A DNA stretch of 8,888 bases from an uncultured Chloroflexota bacterium (GTDB lineage: Bacteria; Chloroflexota; Chloroflexia; Chloroflexales; Roseiflexaceae). The notes beneath the pieces are model-generated. The model was given only the letters and a program-made list of their open reading frames with translations. It was not told the origin of the DNA and made no database searches. The position numbers and the translations under genes are program-made. Shown here piece after piece: positions 1 through 7,913 of this stretch (its first letter is position 1; each line of letters starts with the position of its first letter). Where the stretch lies: the NCBI GenBank assembly GCA_903871975.1, contig CAIQIY010000287.1, positions 1 to 8,888 on the forward strand. Direction: 5' to 3'.

Positions 1-1992
<1,992 letters not shown>

Positions 1993-2000
1993 TGTGCGTC

Positions 2001-2029
2001 GGGGCGGGCCGGCACGCGCGGTCCGCCCC
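2001..2029 (+). terminator. Candidate terminator hairpin after clpB
   Basis: A 10-bp GC stem (GGGGCGGGCC at 2001-2010 with GGTCCGCCCC at 2020-2029, one G-U pair) with a 9-base loop begins 8 bases after the clpB stop codon. Position and strength suit a transcription terminator, but no T-run follows, so intrinsic termination is not proven. Confidence 0.45.
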
Positions 2030-2396
2030 CCCGCTGCATCCCGTGCCCACCCGATTTCCAGCGCTGTTGCACGCGGTGTACCATGCCCACCAGCAGCAGA
2101 CACAGCAGCGCGCGGGTGCGCCACCGCGGGGCATGATGCAGTGAGGCTCGTCGTGCCACGCAGGTGCATCCCTGCCATTTGGGCTCCATCGACGCCATGG
2201 CGCGCCCCCGCATCGTGTTGTGCAGGAGTGAATCGGGCGTCGACCGTGCGCGCCGCCAGCACAGCAGATCATCCGCGAGGCGTTCCCGATCCCGTGGCTC
2301 TGGGCTCATCACACGGCGATGCACCGACTGCCCGTCACGCCGGCCCATGCATCATCCCGGCATCATGCTGTTATCATCGTCTGGCCGCACGCACAC

Positions 2397-2405
2397 TGCT
2401 ATACT
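2397..2405 (+). promoter_or_regulatory. Extended -10 promoter for murA
   Basis: TGCTATACT matches an extended -10 element (TGn plus TATAAT with one mismatch). Transcription would start near 2412, about 26 bases before the murA start. No good -35 lies 16-18 bases upstream (the best hexamer, TCGTCT at 2377-2382, matches only 3 of 6), which is typical of promoters that rely on the TG extension. Confidence 0.5.
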
Positions 2406-2437
2406 CGTGACGAGACGGCGAGTCGTGACGGAGAGGT

Positions 2438-3739
2438 GTGGTGGTACGGGTGGATCGATTCATCATCGAAGGCGGCTGTCGGCTCGACGGCACGTTTGTT
2501 CCCGCAGGCAACAAGAATGCGGCGCTTCCGTTGATCGCCGCGTGTTTGCTCAGCGATGCGCCGATCCAGCTCGAGAACATCCCCCAGATCGGGGATGTCA
2601 TCACCAAGTTCCAGTTGATCGAACAGCTCGGCGCCACCGTCGAGCCATGTGGTGCCGGCACGTGGCGCGTGCATGCGCATGCCATCCACTCGACCGAACC
2701 CGACCCCCGGCGCGCGCGGGCGATTCGCTCGTCGTTGCTGCTGGCCGGGCCGCTGCTGGCCCGCTGTGGTCGCGCTGTTCTGGCACGGCCCGGCGGCGAC
2801 ATGATCGGGCGGCGGCGCATCGACACCCACTTCCAGGCGCTCGAAGCCCTCGGCGCACAGGTCGAAGTTACCCCCGATTCGTTCGTGCTGCATGCCGCAC
2901 GCCTGCGTGGTGCCGACATCTTCCTCGATGAGATGAGCGTCACCGGCACCGAGCAGGCCATTCTGGCGGCGGTGCTGGCCGAAGGTGCCAGCACCATCGC
3001 GAACGCCGCATCTGAACCACACGTCCAGGACCTCTGTCACTTCCTCAACGTGCTCGGTGCGCGCATCAGCGGCATCGGGACGAACGTGCTCACCATCGAG
3101 GGCGTCGCCGCGCTCGGCGGCGGGTGTTATGCCATCGGGCCGGATTTCATGGAGGTGGCATCGCTGATCGGGTTGGCGGCGGTCACGCGCAGTGGCATCA
3201 GGATCGCTGGCGCGCGCCCGCGGGAGCACCGCATGACCCGGCTGGTGTTCGGGCGCTTGGGCGTCACGTGGGACGTCGATGGCGATGATATCGTGGTGCC
3301 GGCCGAACAGACACTGTGTGTCCAGAATGATGCGCTCAATGCCATCCCGACGATCGCGTCGTCGCCGTGGCCGGGCTTCAATCCCGACTTGCTCGGCGTG
3401 GCGTTGATCATCGCGACACAGGCCCAGGGTACGGTGTTGATCCACGAGAAGATGTTCGAGAGTCGCCTGTTCTTCGTCGATCGCCTGATCGCGATGGGCG
3501 CCCGCATTGTGCTGTGTGATCCGCACCGCGCGGTGGTGGTGGGGCCGAGTACGCTCTACGGTATCCCCGATGGTATCCCCAGCCCCGACATTCGCGCCGG
3601 CATGGCGCTGCTGAGCGCGGCGCTGTGTGCTCGTGGGCGCAGCGTGATCTACAACATCGGCCAGATCGATCGTGGCTACGAGCGCATCGATGAGCGCTTG
3701 CGCGCCCTCGGTGCCTGCATCACGCGCGTCAGCGACTGA
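2438..3739 (+). CDS. murA: UDP-N-acetylglucosamine 1-carboxyvinyltransferase (MurA family, Cys-to-Asp type)
   Basis: First committed step of peptidoglycan synthesis: transfer of enolpyruvate from PEP to UDP-GlcNAc in the cytoplasm. The 433-residue length fits the family (about 420-430). Conserved landmarks: N-terminal RFIIEGG and GNKNAALP (K26, N27, matching E. coli K22/N23), R97 in the RSSLLLAGPLLAR segment (E. coli R91), PGGDMIGRRRID (119-129), PGFNPD with D317 (E. coli D305), DIRAG with R386 (E. coli R371), and the C-terminal IDRGYERIDERLRALGA with R412 (E. coli R397). The catalytic-loop residue equivalent to Cys115 is Asp121 (nt 2798-2800), as in the fosfomycin-insensitive enzymes of Mycobacterium and Chlamydia. 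Three GTG codons compete as starts (2438, 2441, 2450). The GGAG at 2430-2433 sits 7 bases before 2441, so the true start may be there. The gene stands alone with its own promoter. A diverged MurA paralogue with another UDP-sugar substrate is possible but less likely. Confidence 0.9.
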   Translation: MVVRVDRFIIEGGCRLDGTFVPAGNKNAALPLIAACLLSDAPIQLENIPQIGDVITKFQLIEQLGATVEPCGAGTWRVHAHAIHSTEPDPRRARAIRSSLLLAGPLLARCGRAVLARPGGDMIGRRRIDTHFQALEALGAQVEVTPDSFVLHAARLRGADIFLDEMSVTGTEQAILAAVLAEGASTIANAASEPHVQDLCHFLNVLGARISGIGTNVLTIEGVAALGGGCYAIGPDFMEVASLIGLAAVTRSGIRIAGARPREHRMTRLVFGRLGVTWDVDGDDIVVPAEQTLCVQNDALNAIPTIASSPWPGFNPDLLGVALIIATQAQGTVLIHEKMFESRLFFVDRLIAMGARIVLCDPHRAVVVGPSTLYGIPDGIPSPDIRAGMALLSAALCARGRSVIYNIGQIDRGYERIDERLRALGACITRVSD

Positions 3740-3771
3740 CTGCTGCCTCCACGATGCTGCTGGGGCGTCTC

Positions 3772-3780
3772 TGGTATAGA
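3772..3780 (+). promoter_or_regulatory. Extended -10 promoter for the LLM/dihydropyrimidinase operon
   Basis: TGGTATAGA is an extended -10 (TG plus TATAGA, 4 of 6; the overlapping TAGAAT at 3777-3782 is 5 of 6). The start would be near 3787, giving a leader of about 47 bases to the ATG at 3834. No -35 consensus is seen at the expected distance. It lies 33 bases after the murA stop, so the operon need not depend on murA readthrough. Confidence 0.4.
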
Positions 3781-3811
3781 ATTGGTTATGCGATCCCACA
3801 GCGGGAGAGCG

Positions 3812-3827
3812 CCTCGGTGGCGAGGAG
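3812..3827 (+). promoter_or_regulatory. Ribosome binding site of the LLM gene, within a small hairpin
   Basis: GAGGAG (3822-3827) is a strong Shine-Dalgarno sequence 6 bases before the ATG at 3834 and fixes that start. CCTCG (3812-3816) pairs perfectly with CGAGG (3821-3825) around a 4-base loop, so part of the ribosome site could be masked in the mRNA. The stem is only 5 bp, and a regulatory role is speculation. Confidence 0.5.
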
Positions 3828-3833
3828 TGATCG

Positions 3834-4832
3834 ATGGACTATGGTGTGACGCTCAAGCTCGACATGGCACCCGAGCGTTCGTTGGCCCTGATTCGTCAGG
3901 CCGAGGCCATCGGCTTCACACACGGCTGGGTCTTTGACTCGCACATCATCTGGATCGAACCATACCCGTTGCTGACGCTGATGGCACACCAGACGACACG
4001 GATGCGTCTGGGCACGTGTGTCACCAACCCTGCGGTTCGTGATCCGACGGTGACGGCCAGCCTGCTGGCCACGCTCAATCTGCTCTCGGGCGGGCGCATG
4101 GAGCTCGGCATCGGCCGGGGCGATAGTTCGCGCCGAGTGCTGGGCAAGCGCCCGACCAGCCTGTCGACACTGGAAGCGGCGATCGGCACCATTCGCACGC
4201 TCGTCGGGGGCGGCAGCGTCGACATCGATGGCGAACACCTGCAACTTCCGTGGGCATCCCCCCGCCAGCTGCCGGTGTGGGTCGCTGCCTATGGCCCGAA
4301 GGCGCTCCAGCTGGCTGGCCGCGTCGCCGACGGCGTCATCCTGCAGTTCGCCGATCCCGACCTGATCGCATGGTGCCTGCAGTTTGTGCATGCCGGCGCC
4401 CGTGCTGCGGGCCGTGATCCCGGCAGCATCCAGGTGATGGCCGCGGCGCCCGTCTGGGTCGCCGATGATCTGGCAGAAGCACGCGAGCGGGTGCGCTGGT
4501 TCCCGGCGCTGGTCGCCAACCACGTCGTCGACCTGGTCTCGCGCTACGATCCGTCGGAATTGCCCGACGCACTCACCGCCTACATTCGCGATCGGACGGG
4601 GTATGATTACCGGCACCACGCGGTCGTCGGCAGCGAGCACGCTCAGTTCGTCAGCGACGACGTGATCGATCGCTTCTGCATCGTCGGCCCGCTGGCGGCG
4701 CAACGCCAGCGCCTCGCGGCGCTCGCGGCAGTGGGGGTGACCCAGTTCAACATCTACCTGATGAGCGGCGACGAAGAAGCGACGCTCGAGGCCTATCGCG
4801 CGATCGTGCCGGCGTCGGCCGGCGACGCATGA
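3834..4832 (+). CDS. LLM-class flavin/F420-dependent oxidoreductase
   Basis: A 332-residue member of the bacterial luciferase-like superfamily (TIM barrel using FMN or F420), soluble and without signal peptide. Visible features: GWVFDSH at 31-37, the VTNP strand at 63-66 (CVTNPAVRDPTV), GGRMELGIGRGDS at 86-98, and the family's cofactor-side segment VWVAAYGPKALQLAGRVADGVIL at 148-170. The GPK plus ELAG/QLAG pattern resembles methylenetetrahydromethanopterin reductase-like proteins, which use F420; from sequence alone FMN cannot be excluded. The start is set by GAGGAG 6 bases upstream. It is followed after 24 bases by the dihydropyrimidinase gene, and the two surely form an operon. From family knowledge, a TIGR03842-type (CPS_4043) LLM oxidoreductase is often encoded beside dihydropyrimidinase, so a role in oxidation or reduction of a pyrimidine or hydantoin-like compound is inferred. 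The substrate is unknown. Confidence 0.88.
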   Translation: MDYGVTLKLDMAPERSLALIRQAEAIGFTHGWVFDSHIIWIEPYPLLTLMAHQTTRMRLGTCVTNPAVRDPTVTASLLATLNLLSGGRMELGIGRGDSSRRVLGKRPTSLSTLEAAIGTIRTLVGGGSVDIDGEHLQLPWASPRQLPVWVAAYGPKALQLAGRVADGVILQFADPDLIAWCLQFVHAGARAAGRDPGSIQVMAAAPVWVADDLAEARERVRWFPALVANHVVDLVSRYDPSELPDALTAYIRDRTGYDYRHHAVVGSEHAQFVSDDVIDRFCIVGPLAAQRQRLAALAAVGVTQFNIYLMSGDEEATLEAYRAIVPASAGDA

Positions 4833-4843
4833 GGCGACAATAC

Positions 4844-4850
4844 AGGAGGA
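4844..4850 (+). promoter_or_regulatory. Strong ribosome binding site of the dihydropyrimidinase gene
   Basis: AGGAGGA lies in the 24-base gap between the two operon genes; its GGAGG core ends 7 bases before the ATG at 4857. This is the best Shine-Dalgarno match in the window and fixes the start codon. It suggests that the second gene is translated efficiently in its own right rather than only by coupling. Confidence 0.75.
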
Positions 4851-4856
4851 AGACGC

Positions 4857-6260
4857 ATGCGCACACTCATCTCGGGCGGAACGGTCGTCACCGCTGCCGA
4901 CACCTTCGTGGCGGATGTGCTCGTCGAGGGCGAGACCATCGTGGCGCTGGGCCACGGGTTGCAGGGCGATACGACGATTGACGCGACCGGCATGTACGTC
5001 GTGCCGGGGGGCATCGATGTCCATACCCATCTCGACATGCCCTTCGGCGGAACCACGGCATCCGACGACTTCTTCACCGGGCATCGCGCGGCAGCCTGCG
5101 GTGGCACCACGATGCACATCGACTTCGTCATCCAGCCGAAAGGCGCTTCGCTGCGCGAAGCCATCGATATGTGGCATGCGAAGGCCAACGGCAAGGCGGC
5201 GGTGGACTACGGGTTTCATGTGGCGATCACCGACCTGACCGAGGCGGTGCTGCAGGAGATCCCCGACTGCGTCGAGCTCGGCGTCACCAGCCTGAAGGTC
5301 TTTCTGGCGTACAAGGGGGCACTGCAGATCGATGACACCACGCTGTTTCGCACACTCCAGCAGGGTGCACGCCATGGCCTGCTGACGATGGTGCACTGCG
5401 AGAATGGCGATGCCATCGACATCCTGGTGCGCGAAGCCCTGGCGGCCGGCCATACGGCGCCCGTCTACCATGCATTGACGCGACCGCCACAACTTGAGGC
5501 TGAGGCGACCAGCCGCGCGGTGCGACTGGCCGAGGTCGCCGGCGCACCACTCTATATTGTTCACCTCACCGAAGCTGGCGCACTCGACGCTGTGCGCGGT
5601 GCACGCGGTCGTGGTAATCAGTTCATTCATGCCGAGACCTGCGTGCAGTATTTCTTCTTCACGCGCGATGATCTGGCACGGCCGGGCTTCGAGGGCGCCA
5701 AGTATGTCTGCTCGCCGCCGTTCCGTGAGCCGAGTGATCAGCAGGCGTTGTGGGGCGGCGTCGCCGATGGAACGCTCGAGGTCGTCTCGACAGATCACTG
5801 CGCGTTCTGGTACGAGGGCGGTCGCGATGGACGGTCACGCGGCAAGGAGTTGGGGCTGGGCGATTTCTCGAAGATCCCCAATGGTTGCCCGGGGATCGAA
5901 GACCGCATGATGCTGATGTATACCCACGGTGTCGGCCGCGGACGCATCTCGCTCAATCGCTGGGTCGAACTGTGCTGCACCAATCCGGCGCGGTTGTTTG
6001 GCTGCTACCCACGGAAAGGGGTCATCGCGCCGGGCGCCGATGCCGATATCGTCCTGTGGGACCCGACGGCGCGTCATGTGCTCGCGGCCGCGACCCAGCA
6101 TCAGAATACCGACTACAATCTCTATGAGGGGATGGAGGTTGTGGGTGTGCCGCGCACGGTGTTGTTGCGCGGGCGCGTGGTGGTTGATGATCGCCGGTGG
6201 GTGGGCGAGGCGGGAACGGGGCAGTTCATCAAGCGTGGTACGCAGCCAGCCGTGCGTTGA
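4857..6260 (+). CDS. hydA: Dihydropyrimidinase / D-hydantoinase
   Basis: Amidohydrolase of the cyclic-amidase group that opens the ring of 5,6-dihydrouracil or dihydrothymine (second step of reductive pyrimidine degradation), or hydantoins, in the cytoplasm. The 467 residues match the family. The binuclear zinc ligands are all present: H56 and H58 (DVHTHLD), carboxylated lysine K147 (SLKVFLAYKG), H180 (MVHCENGD), H236 (IVHLTEAGA) and D313 (STDHCAF). Substrate-side residues are also present: Y152, S286 (CSPPFR) and N342 (KIPNGCPGIEDR). The composite beta-sandwich is formed from both ends (start RTLISGGTVV; end ADADIVLWDP and the YNLYEGMEVVG segment). It is the second gene of an operon with an LLM oxidoreductase. 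No dihydropyrimidine dehydrogenase or beta-ureidopropionase is in the window, so dihydropyrimidine is not established as the physiological substrate. Allantoinase or dihydroorotase is less likely given the STDHCAF and PNGCPGIEDR signatures. Confidence 0.93.
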   Translation: MRTLISGGTVVTAADTFVADVLVEGETIVALGHGLQGDTTIDATGMYVVPGGIDVHTHLDMPFGGTTASDDFFTGHRAAACGGTTMHIDFVIQPKGASLREAIDMWHAKANGKAAVDYGFHVAITDLTEAVLQEIPDCVELGVTSLKVFLAYKGALQIDDTTLFRTLQQGARHGLLTMVHCENGDAIDILVREALAAGHTAPVYHALTRPPQLEAEATSRAVRLAEVAGAPLYIVHLTEAGALDAVRGARGRGNQFIHAETCVQYFFFTRDDLARPGFEGAKYVCSPPFREPSDQQALWGGVADGTLEVVSTDHCAFWYEGGRDGRSRGKELGLGDFSKIPNGCPGIEDRMMLMYTHGVGRGRISLNRWVELCCTNPARLFGCYPRKGVIAPGADADIVLWDPTARHVLAAATQHQNTDYNLYEGMEVVGVPRTVLLRGRVVVDDRRWVGEAGTGQFIKRGTQPAVR

Positions 6261-6291
6261 GCAGGCGTACCCTGGCTCGTGAGGTGCCTGC
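6261..6291 (+). terminator. Candidate terminator hairpin after the dihydropyrimidinase gene
   Basis: GCAGGC (6261-6266) pairs with GCCTGC (6286-6291), extendable by two G-U pairs to 8 bp, directly after the stop codon. There is no T-run. It is a moderate candidate for the operon terminator; stronger GC hairpins lie further on at 6489-6523. Confidence 0.3.
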
Positions 6292-6488
6292 GCGTGTGTG
6301 CGGCGTCGGGTGAGCACCAGGCACACGCCACAGCCCGCCCAGTCATGCTCGAGCCGCGTCCTGGGCTGCGCAGCCGCCCCACGCGGTGGGCTGGTGCCGC
6401 GCAGGACGCACTGCGGGTTGGTGCCTGCAGTCGCTTGGCCGCGTCGTGCCGGCAAGCAGGGGCATTCGGCACATCGCACGCCGGCGCA

Positions 6489-6523
6489 CGGGATGGAATC
6501 CCGGCCCTGTCACTTGGCCCGGG
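6489..6523 (+). terminator. Pair of overlapping GC hairpins, possible terminator
   Basis: CGGGAT (6489-6494) pairs perfectly with ATCCCG (6498-6503) around 3 bases. The 3' arm overlaps the left arm of a second stem, CCCGGCC (6500-6506) with GGCC-GGG (6516-6523, one bulged C), so only one can form at a time. They lie 230 bases past the dihydropyrimidinase stop and upstream of the next promoter. Late termination of the operon is the simplest role; no T-run follows. Confidence 0.25.
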
Positions 6524-6555
6524 CACCACGGCTTCCGCATGCCTGCGCTCCACTG

Positions 6556-6571
6556 GGTGACGCTCGTCACA
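6556..6571. promoter_or_regulatory. CRP/FNR-like operator candidate
   Basis: GGTGA-N6-TCACA matches the CRP-type consensus TGTGA-N6-TCACA at 9 of 10 positions, and its core GTGACG-CT-CGTCAC is a perfect inverted repeat. Its centre is about 57 bases upstream of the start predicted from the -10 at 6609-6614, close to the usual class I activator position. The regulator is not in the window. A chance palindrome remains possible. Confidence 0.4.
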
Positions 6572-6605
6572 GGGCAGTGCCGCGCAGGGCGACGGTGCGT
6601 CGATC

Positions 6606-6614
6606 TGGTATACT
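6606..6614 (+). promoter_or_regulatory. Extended -10 promoter for the methyltransferase gene
   Basis: TGGTATACT is an extended -10 (TG plus TATACT, 5 of 6), nearly identical to the elements upstream of murA and the LLM operon. No -35 consensus occurs at 16-18 bases, consistent with reliance on TG or on an activator bound at 6556-6571. The predicted start near 6621 gives a leader of about 120 bases. Confidence 0.5.
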
Positions 6615-6742
6615 GCGGCACGGCGTCGGCAGCCTGGCGCCGTCGGCGCGCCATTGGTGCACCATGGCGACCGCGTGGCGCCCGGCGATGTGGTGCATCC
6701 ATCAAGCTGCTGGCGCGCTCCTGCGCGACGATCGGAGCTCTC

Positions 6743-7750
6743 GTGAGACAATCATCGGATTCGCGTGCGACTGACATGTTTGAGTATCCATTCGACCAGT
6801 ATCAGCGCTATCAGGACGTCCGGCAGGTTGTCGATGTGATTCGCGCAGCTACTGGTCGTGATCGTCTGACAATTCTCGATGTCGGCGGAACTGATCTGGC
6901 CGAGCGATTTCTCCCCGATGATGTGGTGACGCGCGCCAACCTTGAACGCTCCCCGGGAGTACAACTGCAGACTGACGGGACGCGCCTTGCTCTGCGCGAT
7001 GGTAGCGTCGATGTGGTCATCACTGTCGATACACTCGAGCATATCCCAGAACCGCGTCGATCTGCATTTCTGGCTGAGCTATCGCGCGTTGCCGGCGAAT
7101 ATGTGATCGTCACTGGTCCATTCGCCAATGCATATAGTCCAACGGCAGATCATTTGTTGAATGCCTATTTTGTTTCAATTGCCGGTATTGTCCATCGATT
7201 TCTCAGTGAGCACCTGGAACACGGCTTGCCAGACCCTGAGGCGACATGCCGGGCACTTGGGGCAAATGATCGCACCATCATGATGCCGAGTGGCTATCTC
7301 CATCACTGGCTCCCATTCATGATCATCAAGTATGAACTCCAGCGCATGCATGGAGGTCACGAAATAAGCGTTGACCTGGATCGATTTTATAACCATCAAG
7401 CATATTGGAGTGATCATCGAGCGCCAAGCTATCGACAGTTGATCGTTTCGGCAAAACATGACCAACCTGATGTGCTGAGTGCGATTCGCTCGCAATTTTC
7501 ACAGGAACATGCTGCTGAAGCACCAGACTTGAATGGTGTGCTGGCAATGTGGCACGCATTACGCTGGAAAGCAACAATCAGTGCATATACCGATGAGATC
7601 CAGCGCCTGCATGCGCATATTGCCCGACAATCGGCCGAGCTGGCGCAGCTGCAGCGCGAGCACGAGCAAGCGCGTGCACTGGTACACGGATACGAGCGTG
7701 GGCGGTTCATCCGGTTCATGGCCGCACTGAAGCGGTTCGCCGGTAGCTGA
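6743..7750 (+). CDS. Class I SAM-dependent methyltransferase with C-terminal coiled coil
   Basis: A 335-residue protein of the Methyltransf_11 type. Motif I is a variant, ILDVGGTDLAE (44-54), followed by the acidic residue in ANLER (65-69) and the hallmark DGSVDVVITVDTLEHIPEP (86-104), where DTLEHI is typical of this family. The rest of the Rossmann domain runs to about 130, then a His- and Tyr-rich middle section (135-240), a predicted coiled coil (about 283-315, QRLHAHIARQSAELAQLQRE) and a basic-hydrophobic tail, GRFIRFMAALKRF. Such tails are common on glycosyltransferases and methyltransferases that work on surface glycans; here that is inference only. The GTG at 6743 is chosen because GGAG (6734-6737) lies 5 bases before it. 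The ATG at 6776 is better known as a codon but has no ribosome site. The coding region has many A/T-ending codons (AAT, ATT, CAT, TTT) unlike its neighbours, suggesting acquisition. The substrate is unknown. Confidence 0.82.
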   Translation: MRQSSDSRATDMFEYPFDQYQRYQDVRQVVDVIRAATGRDRLTILDVGGTDLAERFLPDDVVTRANLERSPGVQLQTDGTRLALRDGSVDVVITVDTLEHIPEPRRSAFLAELSRVAGEYVIVTGPFANAYSPTADHLLNAYFVSIAGIVHRFLSEHLEHGLPDPEATCRALGANDRTIMMPSGYLHHWLPFMIIKYELQRMHGGHEISVDLDRFYNHQAYWSDHRAPSYRQLIVSAKHDQPDVLSAIRSQFSQEHAAEAPDLNGVLAMWHALRWKATISAYTDEIQRLHAHIARQSAELAQLQREHEQARALVHGYERGRFIRFMAALKRFAGS

Positions 7751-7752
7751 GT

Positions 7753-7807
7753 CGGCGCATGCCGCTGAGCACTGGCGCCGCACTGCGACTGCCAACGGCA
7801 TGTGTTG
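7753..7807. terminator. Candidate bidirectional terminator between convergent genes
   Basis: Bases 7753-7764 pair with 7796-7807 in a 12-bp stem with three or more G-U pairs on the plus strand (perfect core CATGCCG/CGGCATG). The 31-base loop contains a further TGGC/GCCA pairing. It lies 3 bases past the methyltransferase stop and before the 3' end of the convergent MT-A70 gene. No T-run is present, so the assignment rests on position and symmetry. Confidence 0.3.
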
Positions 7808-7913
7808 GGCCACGCGCAGCGGCTGTGGCGGCGCAGGGTACAGGAAGAGCGACTACATTGCGCGCCCGCGCCGAAGTGGCATCACTGCTACGATGCACGT
7901 GGTTGTGCGGCAC

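Larger units (their letters stand above)
1993..2437. other. Intergenic region clpB-murA, no gene seen
   Basis: This gap of 445 bases has open frames on both strands, but none has a ribosome binding site plus a protein-like composition; they are rich in Arg, Ser, Cys and His, as expected for noncoding GC-rich DNA. It holds a GC hairpin just after clpB (2001-2029), a second small hairpin (2111-2118 pairing with 2122-2128, one bulged base, 3-base loop), and the murA promoter at its right end. A small noncoding RNA cannot be excluded, but nothing specific supports one. Confidence 0.6.
6261..6742. other. Intergenic region before the methyltransferase gene, no gene seen
   Basis: This 482-base gap has only GC-driven open frames of poor protein character. 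It contains the hairpin after the dihydropyrimidinase gene, a 12-base palindrome GGCTGCGCAGCC (6364-6375), two mutually exclusive hairpins at 6489-6523, a CRP-like inverted repeat at 6556-6571, an extended -10 at 6606-6614 and a long structured leader of about 120 bases. The leader includes a GCGCC/GGCGC stem at 6637-6649 and the 10-base palindrome TGGTGCACCA near 6655. Confidence 0.6.

Noticed and set aside
2347..2368. Repeated GCATCAT words near the murA promoter, with a matching GCATGATGC about 220 bases upstream.
   Set aside because: Short, imperfect spacing and no link to a known operator; likely chance.
2164..2931. A 255-codon plus-strand frame starting in the clpB-murA gap and running into murA.
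   Set aside because: It overlaps murA out of frame, is extremely Arg/His/Cys-rich and has no ribosome site.
3560..3580. A 9-base direct repeat GGTATCCCC separated by three bases.
   Set aside because: It lies inside murA and encodes GIPDGIP in frame; too short and single-copy to suggest an element.
3745..3766. A weak GCCTC/GGGGC hairpin after murA as a terminator.
   Set aside because: Only 5 bp with a G-U pair and a 12-base loop, with no T-run; too weak to call.
2399..3799. A 466-codon minus-strand open frame opposite murA.
   Set aside because: Shadow of murA: no motifs, composition typical of antisense frames.
3786..5798. A 670-codon open frame on the minus strand opposite the LLM and dihydropyrimidinase genes.
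   Set aside because: It runs opposite two genes with complete family motifs and ribosome sites, its translation is rich in His, Arg, Asp, Gly and Ala with no recognisable domain, and such long antisense frames are expected in GC-rich DNA with strong codon bias.
6664..6774. A 37-codon frame in the methyltransferase leader, ending just before ATG 6776, as a possible leader peptide.
   Set aside because: No ribosome binding site precedes its ATG, and it overlaps the better supported GTG 6743 start in another frame.
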